Shown here in pieces: positions 16,332 to 24,428 of a DNA stretch of 32,950 nt. The notes under the pieces were generated by a model, which did not search any database, was not told where the DNA came from, and saw nothing but the letters and a program-made list of their open reading frames with translations. A program made the translations under genes and the position numbers. How positions within the stretch are numbered: the stretch's first letter is position 1; each line of letters begins with the position of its first letter. The DNA comes from an uncultured Lachnospiraceae bacterium (GTDB taxonomy: Bacteria > Bacillota > Clostridia > Lachnospirales > Lachnospiraceae): positions 1 to 32,950 of the forward strand of contig CALWRT010000069.1 of the NCBI GenBank assembly GCA_944384015.1, read 5' to 3'.

Positions 16332-17873
16332 TTATTTATATCCGGTCGCTTTTGCAAGCTCCTGATATTCGTCTGCTACTTTACCGTATAACCGATCGAA
16401 TATTTTGTAGTATTTCATATATTCCTCGTGGGCTTGTTCTCTTGGGGCATGATGATTAGAAAAATTCACCCATTCTTTTGCCACATCATAATTCTGAAAC
16501 ACTCCGACACCCACGCCCGCGTTAATGGCATTGCCGACAGGAGCACCTTTGGAATCTGCCATAAATACAACAGGAATGTTGAAAACGTCGGATACGATTT
16601 GACGCCACAGGGCACTTTTGGCTCCGCCTTCTACAAGAACCATGGGAAGCTTCATCTCAAGACCGCTGGCTTCAATATATAAGAAATTCTGATAAAGCGC
16701 GTAAACAGCGGCCTCCATAAAGGAGCGGATGATATGGCCCCGGCTGTGCGCCAGGGAGAGGCCAAAGAGTACCCCTCTGGCTACCGGATCCCAGATAGGA
16801 GTCCGTTCCCCCATAAAATACGGAAGAGTGATAAGCCCGTCGCTGCCAATGGGAGCTTTTTCAGCTTCCATGTTCATAATGTCGTAGACGTCCAAATTCA
16901 AGTCTTTCGCAAACCGCCGCTCTTCTAGGGCAAAGTTGTCGCGAAAATACCTTGTCAATGCGCCGCAGGATACGATGCAGCCCAGTGTGGAATACATGGC
17001 TTTGGAGTTAGCGGTATGGGCGATAGTGATCATATTTTTCGTAAACTTAGGCTGGTCATGGATAATTCCCATACATCCGGCAGTTCCCATTGTGATAGAC
17101 ATTTCGCCCGGGGAAATGACTCCTCCGGCAACATAAGCAGCATTGGCGTCAACGGTTCCGGCTACAACGGGAGTGCCCTTTTTAAGGCCGGTTCTCTGCG
17201 CAGCTTGAGCTGTGACCTCTCCGATAATCTCGTCACAGGGATAGCTTTCCGGCAGCTTCTCCATATCCAGACCGAGCCGCTCGACCATTTCTTCATCCCA
17301 TGTTTTGTTGATAATATCGTACCCAACACCGAATAGGCTGGCATTGGAATAATCGGTTACAGCCCTGCCGGTCAGTTTCATGACCGGATAATCGGCGGCA
17401 GTCTGAATTTTATACGCCTTTTTGTAGAGCTCTGGACGGTTATTTTTTTCCCACAGAAGCTTAATGGTCGCAAAATAAGGATCCACAGGGTTACCGCTTT
17501 TCTCTGCGGCCCGCTCTTCGCCGATGTTGTCTTTGACCCACTGGGCTTCTGCTGTCCCTCTGCGGTCCATCCATATATGGGAGTATTGTAACGGCTTCAG
17601 ATCCTTGTCTACAAGTATGCAGGCTGGAGCCAGGGCGCTGATGGAGACCCCTCTGATTTCAGAGTTATCAACCCCAGATTGATCAATGCACTGCTTAATT
17701 GTGTCAGCAACCGCATTCCAATACCATTCCGGATCCTGTTCGGCCCAACCGGGACGTTTTGTGATCAGGCCATATTCGATGTACGCGCTTCCCAAAACAT
17801 TTCCGCCTTCGTCAATCAGGACGGACTTCGTGCCGCCTGTCCCAACATCGGTACCTATTAAGTAATTTCCCAT
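16332..17873 (-). CDS. FGGY-family carbohydrate kinase (xylulokinase-like)
   Basis: 513 aa, full length for the FGGY family. ATP/phosphate-binding GTDVGTGGTKS is at 7-17, a substrate-loop WMDRRG at 101-106, the catalytic base is probably Asp242 in VAGTVDANAAYVAGG, and a second nucleotide-binding part VLVEGGAKSALWRQIVSDVF lies near the C-terminus. It phosphorylates a ketose or polyol; xylulokinase-like proteins are the closest by eye, but FGGY substrate cannot be read safely. It is preceded by AAGGAGGAATAG and follows DUF2182 by 48 bases. A second FGGY kinase at 28965 in the opposite arm implies two different substrates or a two-branch pathway. Confidence 0.9.
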   Translation of the reverse strand: MGNYLIGTDVGTGGTKSVLIDEGGNVLGSAYIEYGLITKRPGWAEQDPEWYWNAVADTIKQCIDQSGVDNSEIRGVSISALAPACILVDKDLKPLQYSHIWMDRRGTAEAQWVKDNIGEERAAEKSGNPVDPYFATIKLLWEKNNRPELYKKAYKIQTAADYPVMKLTGRAVTDYSNASLFGVGYDIINKTWDEEMVERLGLDMEKLPESYPCDEIIGEVTAQAAQRTGLKKGTPVVAGTVDANAAYVAGGVISPGEMSITMGTAGCMGIIHDQPKFTKNMITIAHTANSKAMYSTLGCIVSCGALTRYFRDNFALEERRFAKDLNLDVYDIMNMEAEKAPIGSDGLITLPYFMGERTPIWDPVARGVLFGLSLAHSRGHIIRSFMEAAVYALYQNFLYIEASGLEMKLPMVLVEGGAKSALWRQIVSDVFNIPVVFMADSKGAPVGNAINAGVGVGVFQNYDVAKEWVNFSNHHAPREQAHEEYMKYYKIFDRLYGKVADEYQELAKATGYK

Positions 17874-17921
17874 TTCTATTCCTCCTTCATTTTTATAAGA
17901 TATGATTTGGTCTGCTGTGGA

Positions 17922-18758
17922 TTAATGGATGTTCATTGCGAGCATAAAAAGTCCCATAGCCGAAGCGAGGACGCCGACGATTATAAGGGCCCAGCCGGCT
18001 ATTTTGCTCAAAAGAGTTCCAAATGCGGCGTTCTTTTCAAAGAACATCAGTAAAGTAAACAGTCCCATCCAGACAAGATTCATCATCCCCAGCGGAAACA
18101 TGACAATCATCAATGCGGCGCAGCAGCCAGCACAATAAAAACCGTGCTTCAGGCCCATAATCAAACCGCCAATACAGCCATCATGCCAATTTTGCATAAT
18201 GAAATCTAAAGGATGCTGGCAGCCCTTCAGGCAGGCGTTCTTGAGAGGGCTTATTTGGTAGATGCCGCATAAGAGGAAAAGTATGCCGAGAGCGAGACAT
18301 AGCGTCGAAGCGGCTGATAAAAAACCTTCCAGCAAACGCAGAAGGAGGGTAGAAGCTGCCCAGCATATCACCCCAAATAAGAGCCAGATCATTATGTAGC
18401 CTAAAATGAAGAACCATACAGAAAATTTATTCTTCTTAACGGTGGTGCGCTCGCACACTCGCTGCATGCACATAATCATAGGAATGGCTGTCGGCAGCAT
18501 CATGGCAATGCACATTCCCGCCCACATTGGAACAAACATTCCGATTGGCGGGATCGATACTAAGAGAGCGGAAGAAAGGAGCCTGTTTTGCATGAGGGCC
18601 TCCATCTCAGGATCAGAGCCAGTCATGTCCATAACCATTCCTCCGGAACCATCGCTGCTGGAAGCAATGTAGAACCAGCATAGCATTGTGACAATGATAA
18701 TAAATAAAAAAATGATAATCTGAGATTTTGAGTATTTCTTGAAAATTTGTTCTTTCAT
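17922..18758 (-). CDS. DUF2182 integral membrane protein
   Basis: 278 aa with about seven hydrophobic segments. Family marks: PMWAGMCIAMMLPTAIPMI, YQISPLKNACLKGCQHP, and GLKHGFYCAGCCAALM, each with conserved Cys, Met or His, which is why the family is described as predicted metal-binding. Function is unknown. DUF2182 proteins are often encoded with DUF1326 proteins, and one of these is at 25762 in the opposite arm of this locus. Its ATG directly follows the stop codon of the ABC ATPase gene (TAA at 18761-18759, ATG at 18758), so the two are translationally coupled and probably work together. Confidence 0.85.
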   Translation of the reverse strand: MKEQIFKKYSKSQIIIFLFIIIVTMLCWFYIASSSDGSGGMVMDMTGSDPEMEALMQNRLLSSALLVSIPPIGMFVPMWAGMCIAMMLPTAIPMIMCMQRVCERTTVKKNKFSVWFFILGYIMIWLLFGVICWAASTLLLRLLEGFLSAASTLCLALGILFLLCGIYQISPLKNACLKGCQHPLDFIMQNWHDGCIGGLIMGLKHGFYCAGCCAALMIVMFPLGMMNLVWMGLFTLLMFFEKNAAFGTLLSKIAGWALIIVGVLASAMGLFMLAMNIH

Positions 18759-19460
18759 TTATTTCAACCCTTCTATTTGCCTGCTGATATGGTCGCCGTC
18801 ATAGAGGACGCCCTGCTCCATGGTGTATGTCTTCTGACAATAACCGATCGCGTCTAGATCATGGGTTACCATGAGTATGGTCGTGCCATCTTTGTGTATT
18901 TGGCCAAATAAATCCATAATCGTCTGAGCGGTAAGTTTATCCAGATCGCCGGTCGGCTCATCTGCGATGATGAGTTCCGGTCTGTTAATGAGAGACCTTG
19001 CGATTTCCGTCCGGCGGATTTCTCCGCCGGACAGCTCACCCGGAAATTTATGGGCCTTGTCACTGAGCCCCACTGCCTCTAACAATTCATGTGTGTAGGA
19101 AGTGATATCGCCTTCGTGATGATACATGTAGTAGGGGAGCTGAATGTTCGCCTCTATCGTTAAGTTCGGAAGCAAAGCATACCCTTGCATAATATAGCCG
19201 ATTGACTGATTCCGGAGCAGGGAAAGTTCTTGGTCGCGCATCTTTGTGATATTCTGGCCGCTGAAATAAATATCACCCGCAGATACCGACAAGATTCCCG
19301 CGCACATATTAAGCAGGGTGGATTTCCCGCTTCCGGATCTGCCGATAATACAGGCAAATTCCCCTTTGGCAACGGAAAAGTCTGCCGAGGTTACTGCCGG
19401 GATATCACCGGACTCTGAATGAAAGAATTTTTTCACAGCTTGAACTTCCAATAGTCTCAT
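18759..19460 (-). CDS. ABC transporter ATPase, LolD/MacB type
   Basis: 233 aa cytoplasmic ATPase. Walker A GRSGSGKS is at 40-47, Q-loop region IMQGYALLPNLT, signature LSGGEIRRTEIARSL, Walker B LIIADEPTGDLD and the switch His in MVTHD. The ADEPTGDLD form is typical of ATPases that pair with FtsX/MacB-type permeases. No such permease is adjacent; the one in the window is at 26866 on the other arm of the divergent locus, which makes it the likely partner. GGAGG lies 9 bases before the ATG. First gene of the leftward operon, with a LacI-type operator just upstream. Confidence 0.92.
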   Translation of the reverse strand: MRLLEVQAVKKFFHSESGDIPAVTSADFSVAKGEFACIIGRSGSGKSTLLNMCAGILSVSAGDIYFSGQNITKMRDQELSLLRNQSIGYIMQGYALLPNLTIEANIQLPYYMYHHEGDITSYTHELLEAVGLSDKAHKFPGELSGGEIRRTEIARSLINRPELIIADEPTGDLDKLTAQTIMDLFGQIHKDGTTILMVTHDLDAIGYCQKTYTMEQGVLYDGDHISRQIEGLK

Positions 19461-19480
19461 CAGACGGCACCTCCAAAATA

Positions 19481-19492
19481 GTAAACGTTTTC
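19481..19492. promoter_or_regulatory. LacI-family operator, left arm
   Basis: GTAAACGTTTTC, a near-perfect 12-bp palindrome of consensus GWAAACGTTTWC with central CG. It lies 6 bases beyond the -10 of the leftward promoter, covering the expected start site, so a bound repressor would block initiation. Confidence 0.75.
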
Positions 19493-19498
19493 AAAAAT

Positions 19499-19527
19499 AT
19501 TAAATCACAGAATAAGGGGTATGTCAA
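19499..19527 (-). promoter_or_regulatory. Leftward promoter of the divergent locus
   Basis: On the - strand: TTGACA (19527-19522), 17-base spacer, TTTAAT (19504-19499). Start near 19492, about 32 bases upstream of the ABC ATPase ATG. Confidence 0.7.
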
Positions 19528-19659
19528 TATGACAAATAAAATAAATTTATGGAACATCTTATTATGATAATTACCATTATATGGAATTTGGGCGATGGGT
19601 AAATACGACTAAAAAAATAGGAAGATTTGATATCAGTTAAACAATATCACCAAAAGAGC

Positions 19660-19688
19660 TTGACAAGGGAAGAAAAATATGATTAAAT
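19660..19688 (+). promoter_or_regulatory. Rightward promoter of the divergent locus
   Basis: TTGACA at 19660-19665, 17-base spacer, TTAAAT at 19683-19688; start near 19695. It drives the LIV-type transporter and downstream genes. The stretch 19528-19659 between the two promoters is AT-rich and shows no gene or clear further site. Confidence 0.7.
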
Positions 19689-19697
19689 GCTATATAA

Positions 19698-19709
19698 GAA
19701 AACGTTTAC
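19698..19709. promoter_or_regulatory. LacI-family operator, right arm
   Basis: GAAAACGTTTAC, second copy of GWAAACGTTTWC, 9 bases beyond the -10 of the rightward promoter. Both copies are followed on the + strand by AAAAATAT. The two sites are 217 bp apart centre to centre, which would allow either independent repression or looping. Confidence 0.75.
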
Positions 19710-19737
19710 AAAAATATAAGATGGGAGAGAAAAGCTT

Positions 19738-20607
19738 GTGTTTGCTATGGTGACTCAATTAATAGTTAGCGGTGTGGCTACCGGGTTTATTTATGGATTA
19801 ACAGCCATAGAGTATACCCTAATCTGGAATTCGTGCGGGCTCTTGAATTTTGCTCATACGAAGACGATTATGTTCAGTGCCTATCTGTTTGTCGGCACAT
19901 TTTTGGCAATTATGGCAAACGCCTATCTGCCGGCAGTTATCTGCACGATTATCTGCATTGCGTTGTTTGGAGTTCTGATTGCTCTGATAATCTTTATCCC
20001 TTTGCGGAACTTTACCAGACTGATTGCTGTTATGGCCACGGTTATGCTCGGGACGGTTTTGAATGAAGGGGCTGTCTTGATCTGGGGATCGGCGCCGATG
20101 TCTGCGGGAGGATTCCTGGATGGGCGAGTGGAGATTGGAGGGGTTGTGACGTCCCTGGCGAATATTTACATTATTGTAATCTCCGTACTTGTCACGATAG
20201 GACTGAGATTGTTCATGAAGAAAACGAAGCCCGGACGCGCGATGATCTGTGTAGCCCAGGATAAGGTGGCGGCTTCCTTGATGGGGGTTGAGGTGAAAAG
20301 GAGCATGGCGCTGTCAGTTGCGATCAGTTTTGCCATATGCGGGCTGCTCGGGTGTCTGTGCGCCCCGCTTTTCAGGGTACAGCAGACAATGGTTGACATG
20401 GTAGGGCTGAAAGGATTTGCAGCAGGCGTTATCGGTGGATTTGGGAATACCACAGGTGCGATTGCGGGCGGCCTTCTTCTCGGCGTTGTAGAGAATCTAG
20501 CTTGTATGGTCGTGCCATCTATGTATAAGGACGTGATTGCTTTTACGCTGCTTATCCTATTCTTGCTTGTGAAGCCGAACGGTTTGATTTCTGTGAAGAA
20601 AGATTGA
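19738..20607 (+). CDS. LIV-type ABC transporter permease (LivH family)
   Basis: 289 aa membrane permease with about eight hydrophobic segments. The family pattern GFIYGLTAIEYTLIWNSCGLLNFAHT is near the N-terminus, and the EAA-like cytoplasmic loop is represented by GRAMICVAQDKVAASLMGVEV. GTG 19738 is taken as start because GGGAGAG lies 8 bases upstream; ATG 19747 is too far from it. In the family such permeases form a heterodimer with a LivM protein, encoded next. Being embedded in a sugar-acid locus suggests the cargo is not a branched-chain amino acid (inference). Confidence 0.92.
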   Translation: MFAMVTQLIVSGVATGFIYGLTAIEYTLIWNSCGLLNFAHTKTIMFSAYLFVGTFLAIMANAYLPAVICTIICIALFGVLIALIIFIPLRNFTRLIAVMATVMLGTVLNEGAVLIWGSAPMSAGGFLDGRVEIGGVVTSLANIYIIVISVLVTIGLRLFMKKTKPGRAMICVAQDKVAASLMGVEVKRSMALSVAISFAICGLLGCLCAPLFRVQQTMVDMVGLKGFAAGVIGGFGNTTGAIAGGLLLGVVENLACMVVPSMYKDVIAFTLLILFLLVKPNGLISVKKD

Positions 20608-20631
20608 ATGGAATAAAGAAAGGGACTATGT

Positions 20632-21597
20632 ATGAAAAATTTAAGGACAAGTAAAGCCATATCGATTGCGGCTGTATTGATCGTGGCTCTCATTGTCCCT
20701 CAATTGGGATTCAATGATTATATTATGACAATTTTTGTACAAGGGCTGCTCTACAGCATCATTGTCCTGGGGCTTAATTTTATAACGGGAATGACAGGAC
20801 AGATGAATTTGGGCAACGCGGCGGTATTTGGATTAGGCGCCTATACAGCGGCGCTGAGCACGACGAAGCTGGGGATTTCCCCATGGCTGGCAATGATATT
20901 GGTCGCGTTGATGGGCTGGCTTATCGGTCTGGTGCTGGGATACCCTAGTCTGAGGGTAAAGGGTGTGTACTTAACTCTGACAACCATCGCTTTTAACGAA
21001 ATTGTGAGACTGTGCCTGCAGAATATGGAGTGGACAGGTGGCGTTGGCGGGGTCAGAAGTATCCCGAGGTTTCATATATTTGGATTCTTGATAAATACTC
21101 CCGTACGAAATTATTATTTTATCCTGATTATTTTGGTTTTCGTTATTTTTATTACATACAGAATTATTCATTCAAAATATGGACGCGCGTTTATCGCGGT
21201 TAGAGATAATGTGGATGCGGTGGAGACCTGCGGCATTAAATTATCCAGGATCAAGGTACAGGCGTTCACCCTGTCTACCATTTATGGGGCGATTGCAGGG
21301 GGACTCTACGCGAGCTTTATGGGATATGTCAGCCCTACGACCTTTACCATGAATTTGTCGATGTCATTTGCGGTTATGCTGATTATTGGAGGCAGATGCT
21401 CAATAGCAGGATGTATTATCGGGGCGTTCGTTATTTCCTTTGCGCCGGAGCTGCTGAGATTTTTGGGGACATATTATCAGTTTACGTATGCTTTGATTAT
21501 CATGCTAGCGCTGATCTTTAACCCTAATGGATTGGTGGCGCTCGGGCCTAAGATTAAGCATCTATTTGTAAAAATATTTCATAAGGCAGAAGCTTAG
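20632..21597 (+). CDS. LIV-type ABC transporter permease (LivM family)
   Basis: 321 aa, about nine hydrophobic segments. LivM hallmarks: GLNFITGMTGQMNLGNAAVFGLGAY, then PSLRVKGVYLTLTTIAFNEI, and the coupling loop YGRAFIAVRDNVDAVETCGI. It partners the LivH-type permease 24 bases upstream; AAAGGGACTATGT precedes the ATG. The ATPases follow within 18 bases, completing a five-component importer. Confidence 0.93.
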   Translation: MKNLRTSKAISIAAVLIVALIVPQLGFNDYIMTIFVQGLLYSIIVLGLNFITGMTGQMNLGNAAVFGLGAYTAALSTTKLGISPWLAMILVALMGWLIGLVLGYPSLRVKGVYLTLTTIAFNEIVRLCLQNMEWTGGVGGVRSIPRFHIFGFLINTPVRNYYFILIILVFVIFITYRIIHSKYGRAFIAVRDNVDAVETCGIKLSRIKVQAFTLSTIYGAIAGGLYASFMGYVSPTTFTMNLSMSFAVMLIIGGRCSIAGCIIGAFVISFAPELLRFLGTYYQFTYALIIMLALIFNPNGLVALGPKIKHLFVKIFHKAEA

Positions 21598-21615
21598 AAG
21601 AGGGAGGATGCAGCC

Positions 21616-22419
21616 GTGACAGAGAGCAAGTATACGGGCAGTGAGAATATTCTTGAGGTCAGAGGGCTTACGAAGAGATTTGGCGGCCTGGTTGCTGTTG
21701 ACAACGTAGATATGACTGTGAAGAAAAGGGAAATACATTCCCTTATCGGCCCTAACGGGGCAGGGAAGACGACTACATTAAGTATGATTAATGGCACATT
21801 AAACCCTTCGGAAGGAACCATTTTATTTGACGGAGAAGATATATCGGCAAGATCCACTGATCAGGTTGCCAAGATGGGAATGGGAAGGACATTTCAGAAT
21901 ATTAAGCTGTTTTCCACACTGACAGTCATCGAAAATATCATGCTGGGAGGATTTTGCAACTATACAAAAGGCGGCTTGCTCAGGTTTTTGATTAATTTCC
22001 GTGAGTCTAGCCGGTATGAGCATGAGATGAGGGAAAAGGCAGAGGCATTAGCAGACTTTGTCGGCGTATATGCGATGAAGGATAAGGTGGTCAGTGATCT
22101 GCCCTATGGAAGGCAGAAGATGACAGAATTGGGCAGGGCGCTGATGCTTGACCCCAAATTAATTTTGCTGGATGAGCCGGCAGCCGGACTGAATCCTACC
22201 GAGAGAGCGGAATTTATCGACATTATGATGAAGGTCTATGATGGGGGAACTGATTTGATGCTCATTGAGCATAACATGGATGTTGTCATGAATATCAGCA
22301 ATATGATTACAGTTCTTAGCTTCGGCAGAAAGATTGCAGAGGGCGCGCCAAAAGAAATCCAGAAAAATCCAGAAGTTATTAAGGCATATCTGGGGTCGGA
22401 ATATAAGCCGGTAATATAA
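21616..22419 (+). CDS. LIV-type ABC transporter ATPase (LivG family)
   Basis: 267 aa. Walker A GPNGAGKTTT, Q-loop MGRTFQNIKLF, a degenerate signature LPYGRQKMTELGRALM in place of LSGGQ (typical of LivG), Walker B LILLDEPAAGLNP and switch His in LIEHNMD. GTG start 21616 is supported by AGGGAGG 8 bases upstream. It energises import together with the LivF-type ATPase 12 bases downstream. Confidence 0.94.
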   Translation: MTESKYTGSENILEVRGLTKRFGGLVAVDNVDMTVKKREIHSLIGPNGAGKTTTLSMINGTLNPSEGTILFDGEDISARSTDQVAKMGMGRTFQNIKLFSTLTVIENIMLGGFCNYTKGGLLRFLINFRESSRYEHEMREKAEALADFVGVYAMKDKVVSDLPYGRQKMTELGRALMLDPKLILLDEPAAGLNPTERAEFIDIMMKVYDGGTDLMLIEHNMDVVMNISNMITVLSFGRKIAEGAPKEIQKNPEVIKAYLGSEYKPVI

Positions 22420-22431
22420 GGAGAGAATTTC

Positions 22432-23142
22432 ATGCTTAAGATTAGAAATGTTAATACCTATTATGGAGCAATTCACGCGATTCACGATATAGATGTGGAA
22501 GTAAATGAGGGCGAAATCGTATCTGTCATCGGAGCAAACGGGGCGGGAAAATCAACGCTGATGAAAACGATTATGGGGATTGTTAAGCCGAAAACAGGAA
22601 CGGTAGAGTTCATGGGGGAAGATATCACAAGTGCCAGTACCGCTAAGATAGTGAAAAATGGGATTGTATATGTACCGGAGGGAAGATACATTTTCCCGGA
22701 TTTGAGTGTGGCTGACAATCTGATGATGGGGGCGTACAGCCAGCGATTTTCCGCCAAGGAATTGAATGACCTTATGGAAGAGATGTATGAAATGTTTCCG
22801 AGACTCCGGGAGAGAAAGAAGCAGTTGGGCGGAACCTTGTCCGGAGGAGAACAGCAGATGCTGGCCATTGCCAGGGGAATGATGAGCAGGCCGAAACTTA
22901 TTATGTTTGATGAGCCGTCCCTTGGCCTTGCTCCGATCATTGTCAGTGAGGTTTTTGACACTATTTTGAAAATCAAAGAGGAGATGCAGATTCCGATTGT
23001 GCTGGTAGAGCAAAACGCATATAAGGCGCTCAGCATTTCCAATCGGTGCTACATATTGGAAAACGGGAAAGTTACACTTTCGGGAGAGAGCGCAAAGCTG
23101 ATCAATGATGATAATGTGAGAAAAGCCTATCTAGCAGGCTAA
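22432..23142 (+). CDS. LIV-type ABC transporter ATPase (LivF family)
   Basis: 236 aa. Walker A GANGAGKSTLM, VPEGRYIFPDLSVADNL (the LivF-specific EGR-x-x-F segment), signature LSGGEQQMLAIARGMM, Walker B LIMFDEPSLGLAP, and a switch region VLVEQNAYKAL where the usual His is replaced, as is normal for LivF. It pairs with LivG-type protein upstream. AAGGAGAG precedes ATG by a few bases. Confidence 0.94.
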   Translation: MLKIRNVNTYYGAIHAIHDIDVEVNEGEIVSVIGANGAGKSTLMKTIMGIVKPKTGTVEFMGEDITSASTAKIVKNGIVYVPEGRYIFPDLSVADNLMMGAYSQRFSAKELNDLMEEMYEMFPRLRERKKQLGGTLSGGEQQMLAIARGMMSRPKLIMFDEPSLGLAPIIVSEVFDTILKIKEEMQIPIVLVEQNAYKALSISNRCYILENGKVTLSGESAKLINDDNVRKAYLAG

Positions 23143-23174
23143 TGAAATCATAAAAGCGGAGGGAAAGATTAAAA

Positions 23175-24374
23175 ATGAAAATCACACAAGTAGATGTAAT
23201 TGTCGCGAAATGCAAAACAAATGTAACGATCAGTCCTTGGAAGCCTGTCGTCTGCAGAGTTTATACCGATGAGGGTATTTACGGGGACGGGGAGGCGGCG
23301 GTTGCCTATGAGACAGGGTCTCTGGCGGCATTTTCTATGATAAAAGAGCTGGCGCCGATGATTATCGGAAAGGATCCTTTAAATACAGAAGCTATCTGGG
23401 ACATGATGTACAGGAATACGTTCTGGTGCCAAAATGGCGGCCCTATGACATTTTCCGGAATGTCGGCGATTGATATGGCCCTGTGGGATATTAAAGGAAA
23501 GTATTTCAACGCGCCATTGTATCAGCTGCTGGGAGGAAAGGTCAGGGAGGATCTGCGATGCTACGCTTCTCAGCTGCAGCTGACCGGATGGAGGAAATAC
23601 ACTGACAACTGGGAAATTCTGCAGGAGCCGCAAGAATATTTTGACGCTACGAAGAGGGCAATCGAAGACGGCTATGATTGTGTGAAAATTGATTTCCTGT
23701 GCGGGAATTATCGAGATGAGCCGTTCACAAAGGAGAATCGGACAGGCCTCCTTCCGGCGGCAGAACTGCATTTCGTGGAAGAGAGGATTGCCGCCGCGAG
23801 AGAAGCGGCGGGGCCTGATGTGGATATTATCATGGAGAATCATTGCTGGCTGGATGCCCAGTCATCGGTCCAGATGGGACATCTGGCGGAGAAATACAAT
23901 ATTTTCTGCTTTGAGGAAGGGCCGACACCTTCTCCTAAAATGGTGAAGTATGTGTCTGACAGGATCAAAGTTCCTCAGGCATCAGGCGAACGGATTTATT
24001 CCAGATGGCAGTACGCGCCGTACTTTGAAGACGGCTCTCTGCAGATGATACAGCCGGATGCGGGAAATTGCGGAGGAATTTCGGAATTCAAAAAAATCTG
24101 TGATATGGCACATGCCTATGATATTTCTGTACAAGCCCATGTGTGCGCGACGCCGCTGTCGGCAGATGTGGCTATGCATTTAGAATGCAGTATCCCCAAT
24201 TTCCAGATTCATGAACATCATATCTGCCATGAGAGCAACCGCAACCTAGAGATGTCCATCTATAACAACCTGCCGGTAAACGGGCGCTGCAAACCTTCTG
24301 ACAGGCCTGGCATCGGCAACGAGATACATCCTAGGCTGTGGAAAGAGAATCTTGGCTTCGCCAGCGTGAAATAA
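23175..24374 (+). CDS. Enolase-superfamily sugar-acid dehydratase (mandelate racemase/ManD-like)
   Basis: 399 aa. The capping domain covers about residues 1-120 and a TIM-barrel follows. Candidate catalytic and metal residues: Lys171-x-Asp173 on strand two, Glu221-x-His223 (ENH), Glu247 in FEEGPTP, Glu272 in SGERIYSR, Asp295 in QPDAGNCGG, His322 in QAHVCATP and Glu347. This layout resembles D-mannonate/D-galactonate-type acid-sugar dehydratases, in which the first ligand is usually Asp in D-x-H; here it is Glu. Expected reaction: removal of water from an aldonate or aldarate to a 2-keto-3-deoxy acid. No KDG kinase or aldolase is in the window. It sits inside the transporter operon, between the ATPases and the binding protein, so its substrate is likely the transported compound. 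Confidence 0.85.
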   Translation: MKITQVDVIVAKCKTNVTISPWKPVVCRVYTDEGIYGDGEAAVAYETGSLAAFSMIKELAPMIIGKDPLNTEAIWDMMYRNTFWCQNGGPMTFSGMSAIDMALWDIKGKYFNAPLYQLLGGKVREDLRCYASQLQLTGWRKYTDNWEILQEPQEYFDATKRAIEDGYDCVKIDFLCGNYRDEPFTKENRTGLLPAAELHFVEERIAAAREAAGPDVDIIMENHCWLDAQSSVQMGHLAEKYNIFCFEEGPTPSPKMVKYVSDRIKVPQASGERIYSRWQYAPYFEDGSLQMIQPDAGNCGGISEFKKICDMAHAYDISVQAHVCATPLSADVAMHLECSIPNFQIHEHHICHESNRNLEMSIYNNLPVNGRCKPSDRPGIGNEIHPRLWKENLGFASVK

Positions 24375-24428
24375 TGTTGTCCCTTGAGGGGAAACCCTTA
24401 AAAATAAAAAAGAAAAGGAGAGAAAAGA

